Below, one piece after another: positions 22,522 through 31,277 of a DNA stretch of 36,646 nt (positions are counted from its first letter, which is position 1; each line of letters starts with the position of its first letter). Below the pieces are notes generated by a model. That model saw only the letters and a program-made list of their open reading frames with translations. It was not told where the DNA came from and searched no databases. The translations under genes and the position numbers were made by a program. Origin of the DNA: a virus; IMG/VR virus record IMGVR_UViG_3300034101_000340, positions 1 through 36,646 of that record, one strand, 5' to 3'.

Positions 22522-23306
22522 GGCAATTTCGCACATTACCGCCATTTGGAGGAGATCAGCGATCTGTTGCTGAGGTTGTCCGTGGGATTATGGACGGAAA
22601 AACCAACAATACTGGCGAAATTACTTTAGCAACCGGCAATGCCACCACAACTACCCTATTTGACGAGCGTATAGGCTACGACAGCCTGATTTTCTTTGTT
22701 CCGGTATCTGATGAGGCAGAAGAAGATTCAGCGCCTTATGGAGCGTTTCAGGACACTACAGACCAGACTGCCGCCAATACCACAACAGCCTATGCTATTA
22801 CCTATAACACAACAGATTACAGTAACGGAATATACCTATCCAACAGTTCTCGGCTAAATGTCAGAAACTACGGTATATATAACATACAGTTTAGTTTGCA
22901 ATTTAAGAACACCACGAACGATGGTCAGGATATAGACGTTTGGTTCCGTAAGAACGGTACTAATGTTGCTGGATCTAATAGCCGGTTTCATATGCCAGCT
23001 AGGAAAAGCACTGGCGATCCATCTCACTTAATTGCCGCGATGAATTTCTTTCTGGAAATGAACGCTGGTGATTATGTTGAGATTATATGGAGAACGACTA
23101 ATATTGGTGTTTCGCTTGAGCATTTTGACACGAGTACAAGCCCGACAAGACCATCAATTCCGTCTGCCATTGTAACGATGAGCTATGTGGCTCCTGCTGC
23201 GACAACGAACCTGTATGTTTCAAGCCAGCAACAAGGACAAGCAACTATATCTCATTGGGCTAATAGTACGGCGAATAAGACCTACGGTTATATAATTGTG
23301 GGATGA
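22518..23306 (+). CDS. Tail protein with C1q/TNF-like jelly roll
   Basis: The protein is 262 residues from ATG 22518 (ATGA overlap). MRQFRTLPPFGGDQRSVAEV is a typical short virion-attachment start. Residues about 110-190 (YNIQFSLQFKNTTNDGQDID; MNFFLEMNAGDYVEIIWRTT) follow the strand order of C1q/TNF-like trimeric jelly rolls used in phage tail tips. A C-terminal beta segment completes it. Likely a minor tail or fibre-connecting protein. Confidence 0.7.
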   Translation: MRQFRTLPPFGGDQRSVAEVVRGIMDGKTNNTGEITLATGNATTTTLFDERIGYDSLIFFVPVSDEAEEDSAPYGAFQDTTDQTAANTTTAYAITYNTTDYSNGIYLSNSSRLNVRNYGIYNIQFSLQFKNTTNDGQDIDVWFRKNGTNVAGSNSRFHMPARKSTGDPSHLIAAMNFFLEMNAGDYVEIIWRTTNIGVSLEHFDTSTSPTRPSIPSAIVTMSYVAPAATTNLYVSSQQQGQATISHWANSTANKTYGYIIVG

Positions 23307-23704
23307 CAGAATTTAAACATATTCCTGTGGATGATCTCCGCAAATGGTGGCCTAGTATCCGGGCTGGTTTGGACAAGATCAAGGGCAGAAGCCCTGAGAA
23401 TTGGATACCTGAAGACGTATACACAGATTGCTGGAACCAGAAGGCGATGCTGTGGGTAATACTAGAGAATAACCATTTTTATGGCTTCTTTATTTTGCAA
23501 CCAATGGGCGAGGAATTGCACATTTGGGCGGCATGGACGTTAGAAAATGATTATCAAGTGGTGCAAAAAGGTTTACAATTTATAAAAAATATGGCTAGAG
23601 AGGCAAACGTTAAATATTTGACATTTGCTAGTCATAGACCGGGCTGGAATCGTAGGGCTAAGGCTTATGGATTCCGGCCTCGAAAATGGATATGCGAGGT
23701 GTGA
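23303..23704 (+). CDS. GNAT-like virion-operon protein (T7 gp13-like)
   Basis: The protein is 133 residues from ATG 23303 (ATGA overlap). A GNAT-like fold is suggested by EELHIWAAWTLENDYQVVQK, a core helix IKNMAREANVKYLTF and the end SHRPGWNRRAKAYGFRPR. T7 gp13, an internal virion protein A in the same relative position, is also GNAT-like in this way. The acetyl-CoA P-loop (R/Q-x-x-G-x-G/A) is not visible, so catalysis is doubtful. A role in assembling the internal core is inferred. Confidence 0.65.
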   Translation: MTEFKHIPVDDLRKWWPSIRAGLDKIKGRSPENWIPEDVYTDCWNQKAMLWVILENNHFYGFFILQPMGEELHIWAAWTLENDYQVVQKGLQFIKNMAREANVKYLTFASHRPGWNRRAKAYGFRPRKWICEV

Positions 23705-23705
23705 T

Positions 23706-24410
23706 ATGGGTGGTGGTGGCGGAACTGAACAAACAAAGACAGAGATAAGCCCGGAGTTTAAGCCGTACATTACTTACTCTCTGGGTGAGGCTCAACGGCT
23801 TTATCAAGGGATGCCAGAGGCTCCTGCTACCTTGGCTCCTGAGCAATCGGCATTCTCTCGACAGGCTATTCAAAGAGCAGCGGAACGCGCTCAGGCTGGT
23901 TCTCCTCTCTTGAGTGCTGCACAAGCAGAGCAACTAGCTACGATCCAAGGACGAGGCGTTAATCCATTCCTAGCGGGTGCTTTGGAGCAGTCTAACCGTC
24001 TGGCTCGTGAGCAGTTTACAGAGGGCGTACAGGGCTTACAGTCTCGTGCTTCCTCGATGGGCCGTTATGGTTCTGGAGCTATGGCTGAACAAGAGGGACG
24101 CGCTCAAGACGTATTTGCCCGTGCTATGACTGAACAGGGTGGTCAACTGGCTTTCCAATCTGCTGAGGCTGAACGTGCCCGTCAAATGGAGGCTGCTCAG
24201 GCTGCTCCTACGATGGCGGCTGCTGACTATGCTGATATTCAGCGACTCCTGCAAGCAGGTCAGGCTGAAGAAGGTTACAGACTTCAAGATATTCAAGGAC
24301 GTTTGGCTGCACAAGAACTGCCGATGCGAAGACTGCAAGAGGCTTCTAATGTCTTTTATGGCGCTCCTCTGGAGACTAAGACTACAGCTACTCCACAAGG
24401 GGGTAAATAA
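23706..24410 (+). CDS. Internal virion / DNA-ejection protein candidate 1
   Basis: The protein is 234 residues from ATG 23706, which has GAGGTGAT upstream; the frame is open earlier but that belongs to the preceding gene. It starts MGGGGGTEQTKTEISPEF. A Gln/Ala-rich coiled coil follows from about 45 to 200, then a hydrophilic tail. Predicted ejection proteins after the tail genes in podoviruses have this composition. It likely lies inside the capsid and crosses the envelope with the DNA. Confidence 0.72.
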   Translation: MGGGGGTEQTKTEISPEFKPYITYSLGEAQRLYQGMPEAPATLAPEQSAFSRQAIQRAAERAQAGSPLLSAAQAEQLATIQGRGVNPFLAGALEQSNRLAREQFTEGVQGLQSRASSMGRYGSGAMAEQEGRAQDVFARAMTEQGGQLAFQSAEAERARQMEAAQAAPTMAAADYADIQRLLQAGQAEEGYRLQDIQGRLAAQELPMRRLQEASNVFYGAPLETKTTATPQGGK

Positions 24411-24964
24411 TGGGTGCTGCTGCTGCTCCGATACTTATTGGCTCTGCTATTGGAGCTGTCGCAAATAGAAGAAATCCGTTGCAAGGCGCTTTGCTTGGCG
24501 GTGCTTTAGGCGGCATTGGCGGGAGTGTATTAGGTGGCGCTCAGACCTTGGCAGGATCTAAATTGGCTGCTCCTGCTGGAACTAGCGCTCTAGCTGGTGC
24601 TGGTAGTTCTGCATATATGCCAGTTGCAGGTAGTGGTGTTGCTGGCGGTGGATCTGCTTATTTCCCTGTAACTGGTATGTCGGCAGTTCCGACTTCTGGC
24701 ACTCCATTGGCCCAAGGAATTGTAACTGCTGCTACTCCTGCGGCTTCTCCAACATTTATGCAGACGGTGTCTGAGATTCCAAAGGCATTTCAATCGTTTA
24801 CTGGCGAGAACCCTGTTCTTACGCAAATGACGCTGATGGGCGCTCAAAATGCCTTGCAAACGCCTCCTCGTCCTCAAGCAAACCCTAACCTGATGCGTGG
24901 TAGTCCTATTCCACAGCAAGCGCAGAGATTCCAGGCTAATGTTCCGCAAGTTTCGCTTATTTAG
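24410..24964 (+). CDS. Internal virion / ejection protein candidate 2 (glycine zipper)
   Basis: The protein is 184 residues from ATG 24410 (TAATG overlap). Residues 1-50 carry membrane-seeking Gly/Ala segments (APILIGSAIGAVA; GALLGGALGGIGGSVLGGA) of glycine-zipper type, able to insert into a bilayer. The rest is Pro/Thr/Ala-rich and flexible. This fits a small ejection protein that lines a pore for DNA. It is coupled tightly to both neighbours. Confidence 0.7.
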   Translation: MGAAAAPILIGSAIGAVANRRNPLQGALLGGALGGIGGSVLGGAQTLAGSKLAAPAGTSALAGAGSSAYMPVAGSGVAGGGSAYFPVTGMSAVPTSGTPLAQGIVTAATPAASPTFMQTVSEIPKAFQSFTGENPVLTQMTLMGAQNALQTPPRPQANPNLMRGSPIPQQAQRFQANVPQVSLI

Positions 24965-24971
24965 GTGAAAT

Positions 24972-26450
24972 ATGGCTATTACAGATTACATCCCTAACAT
25001 CTTTGGTCAAGCACCAGTTAGCTATCAAGGTCTACTTGGCGCTGGACTGATTACTCCTGAACAACTACAACAAACGCAATCACGAGCCAATATTCAGGGT
25101 TTGCTTGGTGCTGGTTTGGCGCTAGCTCAGGGCATGAGCCGTATCGGGCCTCGTCGATCTGCTGCTGAGAACATTCTGGCTGCATTGTCTGGCGGTATGG
25201 CTGCTGGTGGTGGTGCATTTGACCAAAGCCTGAAGAATATTGCTGCACAGCAACAATTATTGCTGCAAGGTAGGCAAATGGCTGGTGTTCAAGCCATGAA
25301 AGCAAAGTATCCAGATCTTGCAGACGAGTTTGATGCTAATCCAGCAGGTGCGTTTAGATTGGTTGCTGAACGTGAAGCGCTTGCTAAGAAACCAACTGCT
25401 CTAAGTGCTGGTCAGGCTCTTGTTGACCCAACTGGTAAAGTTATTTATCAAGTTCCATCTGATAAGAAAAAGAATACTGCTGCTATAGGAAATGTTCTTG
25501 TTGATCTTGAAACAGGTCAGCCTATATTTACAGCTCCAGAAGAAAAAAAGCCAACTGGAAAAGTTCTATCTTCTAGTGAGGCTCAAGCATTGGGATTGCC
25601 TTCTGGAGTTATATATCAGCAAACATCAACCGGAGAAGTTAAGCCAGTTGAGGGAACTGGTGCTAAGGCTCCTGAAGTTCGTGATTTTAATGACGGTACA
25701 ACTCGTCAATATGATCCTGCAACTCAAAGCTGGAAAGTTCTTGCTCGTAAGCCTCAAGGCGAAGGCAAAACAATGTATTCAAGTCAGCCAATCGTTGATG
25801 GAGAAGGAAGACTTGTATTCTTGCCAACAAAGCCCGGTATGCCAGTTTTAGATGCGGCAACTGGTAAACCTGTTGATTATGTTGCTAAGGTATCTACTAA
25901 GCCAATGCCAGCAACGTTGCAGAAGGCTGAAGAAGAAGATTTCGATGCAGGTCAGGCAGCGATTAATCTTGCTAATGATTCTCAAAGATACTTAAGTAGT
26001 ATTGCAAAAGGAACAATTAAATTTGGTGTTGGAACTAAAATAGGATTAGCTGCTATGAGTGCAGCAGGTTCCAATGATCCTGACGTTATTGCAAGAAATG
26101 AATTTGAGCGATTTAAGACTACCCTTGTAAATGAGTCTTTGAGATTGAATCAGGGAACTCAGACAGAGGGCGATGCAGTTAGAGCAGCCAAGGAATTGCA
26201 AGGTGCTGAATCTGCTGCCGATGCTGGGAAAGCTATTCAAACGCTTCGTGATTTAAATGCTCGTCGGGCGCAAGATTATCAAAAATCTATCGTTCGTAGA
26301 CGAACAAATGCAAAAGCTGGTGACCCAGAAATTAATCTAGAAGTTCCTCAATTTGAGCCTTATGTATTTACAAATGCTGATTATGCAAATGTTAAGCCGG
26401 GTCAAACTTATGTTGATTCCAAAGGAATAAGAAGGGTTAAGGGAAAATAA
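24972..26450 (+). CDS. Internal virion / ejection protein candidate 3
   Basis: The protein is 492 residues from ATG 24972. GLLGAGLITPEQLQQTQSRA is followed by Gly/Ala-rich membrane-seeking stretches (NILAALSGGMAAGGGAF) to about residue 90. The middle 150-300 is composed of short beta repeats with VDPTGKVIYQVPSD-like turns. The C-terminal third is helical and Gln-rich (RAAKELQGAESAADAGKAIQ). No enzymatic motif is visible. Position and composition match ejection proteins of the gp14-16 type. The gene is richer in A+T than the capsid block. Confidence 0.7.
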   Translation: MAITDYIPNIFGQAPVSYQGLLGAGLITPEQLQQTQSRANIQGLLGAGLALAQGMSRIGPRRSAAENILAALSGGMAAGGGAFDQSLKNIAAQQQLLLQGRQMAGVQAMKAKYPDLADEFDANPAGAFRLVAEREALAKKPTALSAGQALVDPTGKVIYQVPSDKKKNTAAIGNVLVDLETGQPIFTAPEEKKPTGKVLSSSEAQALGLPSGVIYQQTSTGEVKPVEGTGAKAPEVRDFNDGTTRQYDPATQSWKVLARKPQGEGKTMYSSQPIVDGEGRLVFLPTKPGMPVLDAATGKPVDYVAKVSTKPMPATLQKAEEEDFDAGQAAINLANDSQRYLSSIAKGTIKFGVGTKIGLAAMSAAGSNDPDVIARNEFERFKTTLVNESLRLNQGTQTEGDAVRAAKELQGAESAADAGKAIQTLRDLNARRAQDYQKSIVRRRTNAKAGDPEINLEVPQFEPYVFTNADYANVKPGQTYVDSKGIRRVKGK

Positions 26451-28312
26451 TGGCTAATCCTTGGGAAAAAGATCAAATAGTTGAAGAACCTGTAGAGGCA
26501 TCTGGCTCAGTAATGATGCCTAAAGCCCCGTACATTGGCGCTGCTGAGGCTGCTCGTTCTGCTGCTCAAGGGGCTACATTTGGTTTTGCTGATGAGCTTG
26601 AAGCTGCGCTTAGAACTGGGGCAGTTAGTGGCCCACAATACGAATCCTTGCGTAATCAGCTAAGACAGCAGCAAAAGCAATTTGGATACGATTACCCAAT
26701 TACAAGCGGAGTTACCGAGGTTGGTGGTGCTTTAGCTGCCCCCTTTGCTGGATTTAAGGCTTTGGGAAGGATGGCTCCTGCTGCACAAGAGGCTATTACA
26801 GGAACAACAGTATTAGGGCAAGTTGGTAGGGGCGCTGCTGTTGGTGGCGTTACAGGCGCTTTAACTGGTGCTGGTACTGCTGAGCGTGATATTGGTATGC
26901 AAGCTGGTGTAACTGGCACTATTGGCGCTGTTTTGGGCGGTGCTTTGCCAGCAGGTTTGCGTTATTCCACAGGTGTTATTAAGAATATATTAGTTGCATC
27001 TGGCATTGGAGACCAACCAACTGCTGCATCAAAATTAATCGCAGATACTTTGCGAAAAGACAAAATTACTGATGTTGAGGCACAAGCTGTTTTATCTGAA
27101 ATGCAGCGGATTGGGGTTCCTCAACCCGTTCTTGCAGATATTAGCAAAGGTTTGCAAGACTTGGCATATTCGTCTTATGTCATTCCATCAACAGAAAAGG
27201 CTGCTACTGCTAGGTTCTTGGAATCTAGGCTTATTGACCAACCAGATAACATTGTAAAGGGATTGGTTGACCGTGCTGGCCTCGGTAAAAACATTAATGG
27301 ATATGAGTATCTGACTTTCTTGGCTGAAAACCAGCAAAAGGCTGCTGCGGCTAAATACCCTAAAGCGTATAACATTGCTGTTGATGCAAGAGATTTCCGT
27401 AAATACGTTGATCGCCCTGTATTTGCTGAGGCTTATCAAGAGGCGCAGCGTAGGGCAGGAGTATACGGTCAACCGTTGCCAGATTTAGAGCAGATTCGTA
27501 ATGCTCAGTTTGTGCCAACCAATATATTGCATCAAATAAAGATTGGTCTTGATCGTGTTGTTGAGTCAAACACTGACAAAATAACTGGCAAAGTTAGTTC
27601 TTATGGAAGAGATGTTTCTAATGTCCGTAGAGAATTCAATAATCTTATAAAAGAAAAGAATCCTGCTTATGCTAAAGCAAATCAAGAGTTTGCTGACAAT
27701 GAACGAATTAAGTCTGCTTTTGAGAGTGGTCAAAAATACCAAAAGCTAGAATATACAGAAGCACTGAATAACCTTAAAAAGATGAATGACTCTGAGAAAG
27801 AGGCTTTCCGTCTTGGAATGATGGCTGATGTTAATTCTAGACTTGATAACTTTAAAGGCGGTGACTTTACTCGTCAGATATTTAAGAGTGATAAGCAGAA
27901 ATCATTGATGCGTTATGCGTTTACGGATCAAGATAAGTATAAGGAATTTGTTCAATACGTTGATGCTCTTGGTAAGCAATCTGATACCGCTAAACGATTG
28001 ATGGGTGGGTCGCAGACTGGTGAGCGACTTGCTATTAGTGAGTCTTCTGGGAAGGCTGCTAGTCTGGCTCAATCATACGCAACTGGTGGTGTTGGCGGTG
28101 TTGCAATGGATTTGCTCCGTCAAGGCGCTGCTAGAACTCGTGGCATTAGTTCGGAGACTGCTGCCGAGCTGCAAAAACGCTTGTTTACGACTGATCCTGT
28201 AGAACAAGCAGCAATCCTTGCAGAACTTAAAAAACGGCAGACAAGGCCACCAACGGCATTAATTCCTGCTTCCGCTGCAACAGGCACATTTACAGGATTA
28301 TTGGGTCAGTAA
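26450..28312 (+). CDS. Internal virion / ejection protein candidate 4
   Basis: The protein is 620 residues from ATG 26450 (TAATG overlap). Residues about 30-190 alternate helices with Gly/Ala-rich membrane-compatible segments (FGFADELEAALRTGAVSG; TGTIGAVLGGALPAGLRY). The remainder is helical and charged, with AEAYQEAQRRAGVYGQPL and TDKITGKVSSYGRDVSNVRR. No lytic transglycosylase motif is seen. It is the largest internal-protein candidate and may form the trans-envelope conduit. A collar fibre gene follows. Confidence 0.72.
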   Translation: MANPWEKDQIVEEPVEASGSVMMPKAPYIGAAEAARSAAQGATFGFADELEAALRTGAVSGPQYESLRNQLRQQQKQFGYDYPITSGVTEVGGALAAPFAGFKALGRMAPAAQEAITGTTVLGQVGRGAAVGGVTGALTGAGTAERDIGMQAGVTGTIGAVLGGALPAGLRYSTGVIKNILVASGIGDQPTAASKLIADTLRKDKITDVEAQAVLSEMQRIGVPQPVLADISKGLQDLAYSSYVIPSTEKAATARFLESRLIDQPDNIVKGLVDRAGLGKNINGYEYLTFLAENQQKAAAAKYPKAYNIAVDARDFRKYVDRPVFAEAYQEAQRRAGVYGQPLPDLEQIRNAQFVPTNILHQIKIGLDRVVESNTDKITGKVSSYGRDVSNVRREFNNLIKEKNPAYAKANQEFADNERIKSAFESGQKYQKLEYTEALNNLKKMNDSEKEAFRLGMMADVNSRLDNFKGGDFTRQIFKSDKQKSLMRYAFTDQDKYKEFVQYVDALGKQSDTAKRLMGGSQTGERLAISESSGKAASLAQSYATGGVGGVAMDLLRQGAARTRGISSETAAELQKRLFTTDPVEQAAILAELKKRQTRPPTALIPASAATGTFTGLLGQ

Positions 28313-28321
28313 GGATTAATC

Positions 28322-29041
28322 ATGGCAAAGAACAAGATCAGCGAGTTTAGCTCTACACCAGCAAATAATACCGATATTGCCGGTATTAACATTGCAGAGG
28401 GCTGCGCTCCATCGGGCATTAATAACGCTATCCGTGAGTTGATGGCGCAGCTTAAAGACCAGCAATCAGGTACTGATGGCGATAACTTTTCCGTTGGCGG
28501 AAATCTGACGGTTACTGGTACTGCTACTGGATCGACTCCATCTGTATCTGACGATAGCACTAACTTCGCTACTACTGCCTTTGTGCGAGACATTATTCCG
28601 ACTGGTGTTATCGTAATGTGGTCAGGCACTGTTGCCACGATTCCTAGTGGCTGGTTGCTGTGTAATGGCTCTAACGGAACTCCAGACTTACGCAATCAAT
28701 TTATTATTGGCGCTCATTCTGATGATGCTGGAGTTGCAAAGACTACAGTTACAGGATCTCCCACTCCGACTGGCGGCTCTAAAAATGCGATTGTTGTTAG
28801 TCATACGCACACAGCTACCGTTACTGATCCTGGGCATACTCACGTTGCAAACAATAACTTTGATTTTATTGTTGCACAGTCTGGAGGCGGCAGATACGCT
28901 GCTGGCACTATTGGTGGATTTGGAAATGGATTGGCAAGCAATACTACAGGCGTTACTGTGTCTAACAGCACTACTGGTTCTTCTGGCACTAACGCTAACC
29001 TGCCTCCTTACTATGCGCTTGCATACATTATGAAGAGCTAA
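28322..29041 (+). CDS. Tail fibre with phage collar domain
   Basis: The protein is 239 residues from ATG 28322. The N-terminal third (NKISEFSSTPANNTDIAGIN; CAPSGINNAIRELMAQLKDQ) is the usual virion-attachment part of short fibres. A phage tail collar domain starts near residue 95 with PTGVIVMWSGTVATIPSGWL, then LCNGSNGTPDLRNQFIIGA. His-rich turns follow, HTHTATVTDPGHTH, likely metal-binding in a trimer, and the ending NLPPYYALAYIMKS is diagnostic. A second receptor-binding device, separate from the cluster at 19134-20953. Confidence 0.88.
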   Translation: MAKNKISEFSSTPANNTDIAGINIAEGCAPSGINNAIRELMAQLKDQQSGTDGDNFSVGGNLTVTGTATGSTPSVSDDSTNFATTAFVRDIIPTGVIVMWSGTVATIPSGWLLCNGSNGTPDLRNQFIIGAHSDDAGVAKTTVTGSPTPTGGSKNAIVVSHTHTATVTDPGHTHVANNNFDFIVAQSGGGRYAAGTIGGFGNGLASNTTGVTVSNSTTGSSGTNANLPPYYALAYIMKS

Positions 29042-29043
29042 TC

Positions 29044-29229
29044 ATGGAAAAGCTGCCTCTTACTGATGAGCAAATAGAAGCCATTGCAGAACGTGCGGCA
29101 GAGGTGGCTTTTAAGAAGATTTATGAAGAAGTTGGTCGTTCCGTGGTTAAGAAAGTATTTTGGATTGTAGGTGCTGGAGCATTGGGTCTAATGTTCTGGA
29201 TGGCTGGTAACGGAACATTGCCAAAATGA
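29044..29229 (+). CDS. Small single-span membrane protein (holin candidate)
   Basis: The product is 61 residues from ATG 29044. A helical charged N-terminus (EQIEAIAERAAEVAFKKIYE) is followed by one membrane span (VFWIVGAGALGLMFWMAG) near residues 38-56. Holins and antiholins of one-span type look like this. It opens the lysis cassette, three genes before the endolysin. Which of the three membrane proteins is the true holin cannot be decided. Confidence 0.65.
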   Translation: MEKLPLTDEQIEAIAERAAEVAFKKIYEEVGRSVVKKVFWIVGAGALGLMFWMAGNGTLPK

Positions 29230-29786
29230 TAGAAGTGGCTACAGCCCTGATGGTCATCAAAGGGGCTAAAGCTGCTTTTGATGTCGCTAAAGAGGCATTT
29301 GACGAGATTAGAGAGTGTGCTGAAGCTGGTAAGTCTGCTCATGAGTCATTAGGGGCGCTTACCAGTTTTTTTTCGTCTGCCGGTAAAGCAGAAGAAGGTA
29401 TAGCTCACGCTAAAGAACTCCAAGAAAATCCTCCAGAAAATCAAGAAGACAGCCGCAGTGACTACGAGATAGTCATTGAGATGATGGTCGCTGAGCGCCA
29501 GCTAAAGCAGTTCTATAAAGACCTGAAAGAGATGTTTATTTACCAGTTTCAGGAACCCGGTCTATACGATGAGTTTATGGGGCGGTTAGAGAAGATAAGA
29601 GCTGACCGTAGACAGAGGGAAATAGATCATAAGTTGCATCTCAAGGCTTTGGAAATGGCTGCTAGACGAGAAAAGGCCAAGAAGGCCCAACTTATTCAAG
29701 ATGTAATTGCTATGGTGATTGGTGGGATAGTTTCCATTGCGATAATAGTCGGTATTGTTTGGATGTTTACGTTAGGGGGTAGTTAA
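29226..29786 (+). CDS. Membrane-anchored coiled-coil protein of lysis cassette
   Basis: The protein is 186 residues from ATG 29226 (ATGA overlap). The N-terminus is amphipathic (ATALMVIKGAKAAFDVAKEA) and a long charged helical part spans 75-150. A C-terminal membrane span DVIAMVIGGIVSIAIIVGIV lies near 161-182. The tail-anchored, coiled-coil plan suits an i-spanin-like or pinholin regulator, but inverted compared with typical i-spanins, which have an N-terminal anchor. No family recognised. It is coupled to the next gene by overlap. Confidence 0.65.
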   Translation: MIEVATALMVIKGAKAAFDVAKEAFDEIRECAEAGKSAHESLGALTSFFSSAGKAEEGIAHAKELQENPPENQEDSRSDYEIVIEMMVAERQLKQFYKDLKEMFIYQFQEPGLYDEFMGRLEKIRADRRQREIDHKLHLKALEMAARREKAKKAQLIQDVIAMVIGGIVSIAIIVGIVWMFTLGGS

Positions 29787-30301
29787 TGCTTACAGTCTTT
29801 TCAACTTTTATGTCGTTTTTGATGGGTGGCTTGCCCAAGTTGTTGGATTTCTTTCAGGATAAGTCTGACAAGAAACACGAGCTTGAGATGGCTAGATTCC
29901 AAATTGAGCGTGAACTAGCCTTAGCTAAGGAAGGCTATGCTGCACAACAAAAGGTTGAGGAAATAAGGCTAGATGAGATAAAGGTTCAGTCTGCTGCTGA
30001 CGAGCGTATGGCTTTGATTGGCGCTCAACAGGCTGAGATGCAAGCTATCTATGCCCACGATATGAGCCTAAATGAAGGCACTAGCCAGTGGATGAAGAAT
30101 CTCAGGGCTTCTGTACGTCCTGTGATTACTTATGGCTTCTTTGGCCTTTTGTGCGCTATTGACGCTACTCTGGCTTACAAGGGCTTTGAGGCCGGTGTTT
30201 CCTTTGATGAAATGTCTAAACAGCTCTGGGATGATGAGACTCAGGCACTATTTGCCTCAATCATAGCGTTCCACTTTGGCGGTCGGGCTTTTGGCAAATG
30301 A
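29786..30301 (+). CDS. Holin-like protein with C-terminal membrane spans
   Basis: The protein is 171 residues from ATG 29786 (TAATG overlap). It begins with a hydrophobic helix (TFMSFLMGGLPKLLDFF), then a charged coiled coil (ELEMARFQIERELALAKEGY onward), then RPVITYGFFGLLCAIDATLAY and ALFASIIAFHFGGRAFG as membrane segments. The RP-then-span pattern resembles three-span holins of gene-transfer-agent type. It lies directly upstream of the endolysin and is the best holin candidate. Confidence 0.72.
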   Translation: MLTVFSTFMSFLMGGLPKLLDFFQDKSDKKHELEMARFQIERELALAKEGYAAQQKVEEIRLDEIKVQSAADERMALIGAQQAEMQAIYAHDMSLNEGTSQWMKNLRASVRPVITYGFFGLLCAIDATLAYKGFEAGVSFDEMSKQLWDDETQALFASIIAFHFGGRAFGK

Positions 30302-30774
30302 TTAGCGATAAAGCATTAAAAATGATTAAGCATCATGAAGGGGTAAGGAATAAGCCTTACCGCTGTCCTGCTGCCTTGTGGACTATTGGTGTCGGTCATG
30401 TTCTGTATCCTGAACAGGGTAAGTTGAACATGGCTGACCGGATGAAATATCCACTAAAGATTGAGCATTTCCGTATCTTTTCCAAAGAGGAAATCGATGA
30501 GATTCTTAAGGCCGATCTTGCTCGGTTTGTACGAGGCGTATCCCGTTTTTGTCCTGTTATTACTAATCAAGGGCAGTTGGACGCGCTGGTCAGCTTTTCC
30601 TTTAATGTAGGTCTAGGGGCTTTGCAGAGAAGCACTCTAAGACAGAAGCATAACCGAGGCGATTACCAAGGTGCTGCTGCTGAGTTCTCAAAGTACACAA
30701 GAGGTGGGGGTAAGGTATTACCAGGCCTTGTAAAGAGGCGAAACGATGAAAAAGCCCTTTATTTAGGAGGCTAA
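30298..30774 (+). CDS. Endolysin, GH24 lysozyme
   Basis: The protein is 158 residues from ATG 30298 (ATGA overlap). It has the T4/P1-type muramidase triad with spacing E-x8-C-x5-T: Glu14 in HHEG, Cys23 and Thr29 in CPAALWTIGVGH. In the classical enzyme the middle residue is Asp; the Cys variant is well known among phage lysozymes. ALVSFSFNVGLGALQRSTL and the C-terminal GLVKRRNDEKALYL are the other family marks. It lacks a signal-arrest sequence, so release should depend on a holin. It cuts peptidoglycan between MurNAc and GlcNAc. Confidence 0.95.
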   Translation: MISDKALKMIKHHEGVRNKPYRCPAALWTIGVGHVLYPEQGKLNMADRMKYPLKIEHFRIFSKEEIDEILKADLARFVRGVSRFCPVITNQGQLDALVSFSFNVGLGALQRSTLRQKHNRGDYQGAAAEFSKYTRGGGKVLPGLVKRRNDEKALYLGG

Positions 30775-30775
30775 C

Positions 30776-31075
30776 ATGAAGAAACTCGCTGTTGTCTTAT
30801 CGCTAATTAGTTGTTATAGTTTTGCACAAGAAGCAGCGGGTTTTGAGAATAATGCTGGTGGCTGGACGGTAATTACCACTAGGGATCAGTATTGCGCTCC
30901 GATTGGCCTAAATGATGGTTATGCCTTTGGTAAAGAGGCTTATATCCGGTTTTGCTGGACACGCAGAGGTAATGCGATTCTGGCAGTATTTGAGAACGGT
31001 GAGAACCGTACATGGCCAGCAGCGTCTTTTAAGTTATTGGATGTTGAGCCTGAATTTAGCGGTAATAAATCATAA
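30776..31075 (+). CDS. Exported small protein of lysis cassette
   Basis: The product is 99 residues from ATG 30776 with TTAGGAGGCTAAC ahead. The N-terminus is a signal peptide (MKKLAVVLSLISCYSFAQ). It contains both a lipobox-like LISC (Cys13) and a standard cleavage site SFA-Q, so either lipoprotein or soluble periplasmic maturation is possible. The mature part has Cys residues and GGWTVITTRDQYCAPIGLND, RFCWTRRGNAILAVF strands. It may replace an o-spanin or block superinfection. No family recognised. Confidence 0.7.
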   Translation: MKKLAVVLSLISCYSFAQEAAGFENNAGGWTVITTRDQYCAPIGLNDGYAFGKEAYIRFCWTRRGNAILAVFENGENRTWPAASFKLLDVEPEFSGNKS

Positions 31076-31269
31076 TGCCTAAAAAAGAAGATTGGATGCC
31101 AGCGTGTCAATCTTGCTCATTCTTCGAGGGTGAGCCAAAAGAAGAATTAGGCTATTGCAGACGTTATCCTCCGACATTAGTTAGCGTTGGTGATGATAAC
31201 TATGAAAGCACCTTTCCTGTCGTTGGTAGGGATGATTGGTGCGGAGAATTTCATCGATTTTCTAACTAG
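31075..31269 (+). CDS. Small cysteine-rich zinc protein
   Basis: The product is 64 residues from ATG 31075 (TAATG overlap). Four cysteines (ACQSCSFFEGEPKEELGYC, then WCGEF) make a plausible zinc site, and YCRRYPPTLVSVGDD is a recognisable motif of a family that occurs in many phages of Proteobacteria. Function unknown. Placement is between lysis and phosphoesterase genes. Confidence 0.75.
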   Translation: MPKKEDWMPACQSCSFFEGEPKEELGYCRRYPPTLVSVGDDNYESTFPVVGRDDWCGEFHRFSN

Positions 31270-31277
31270 AGGGGATC

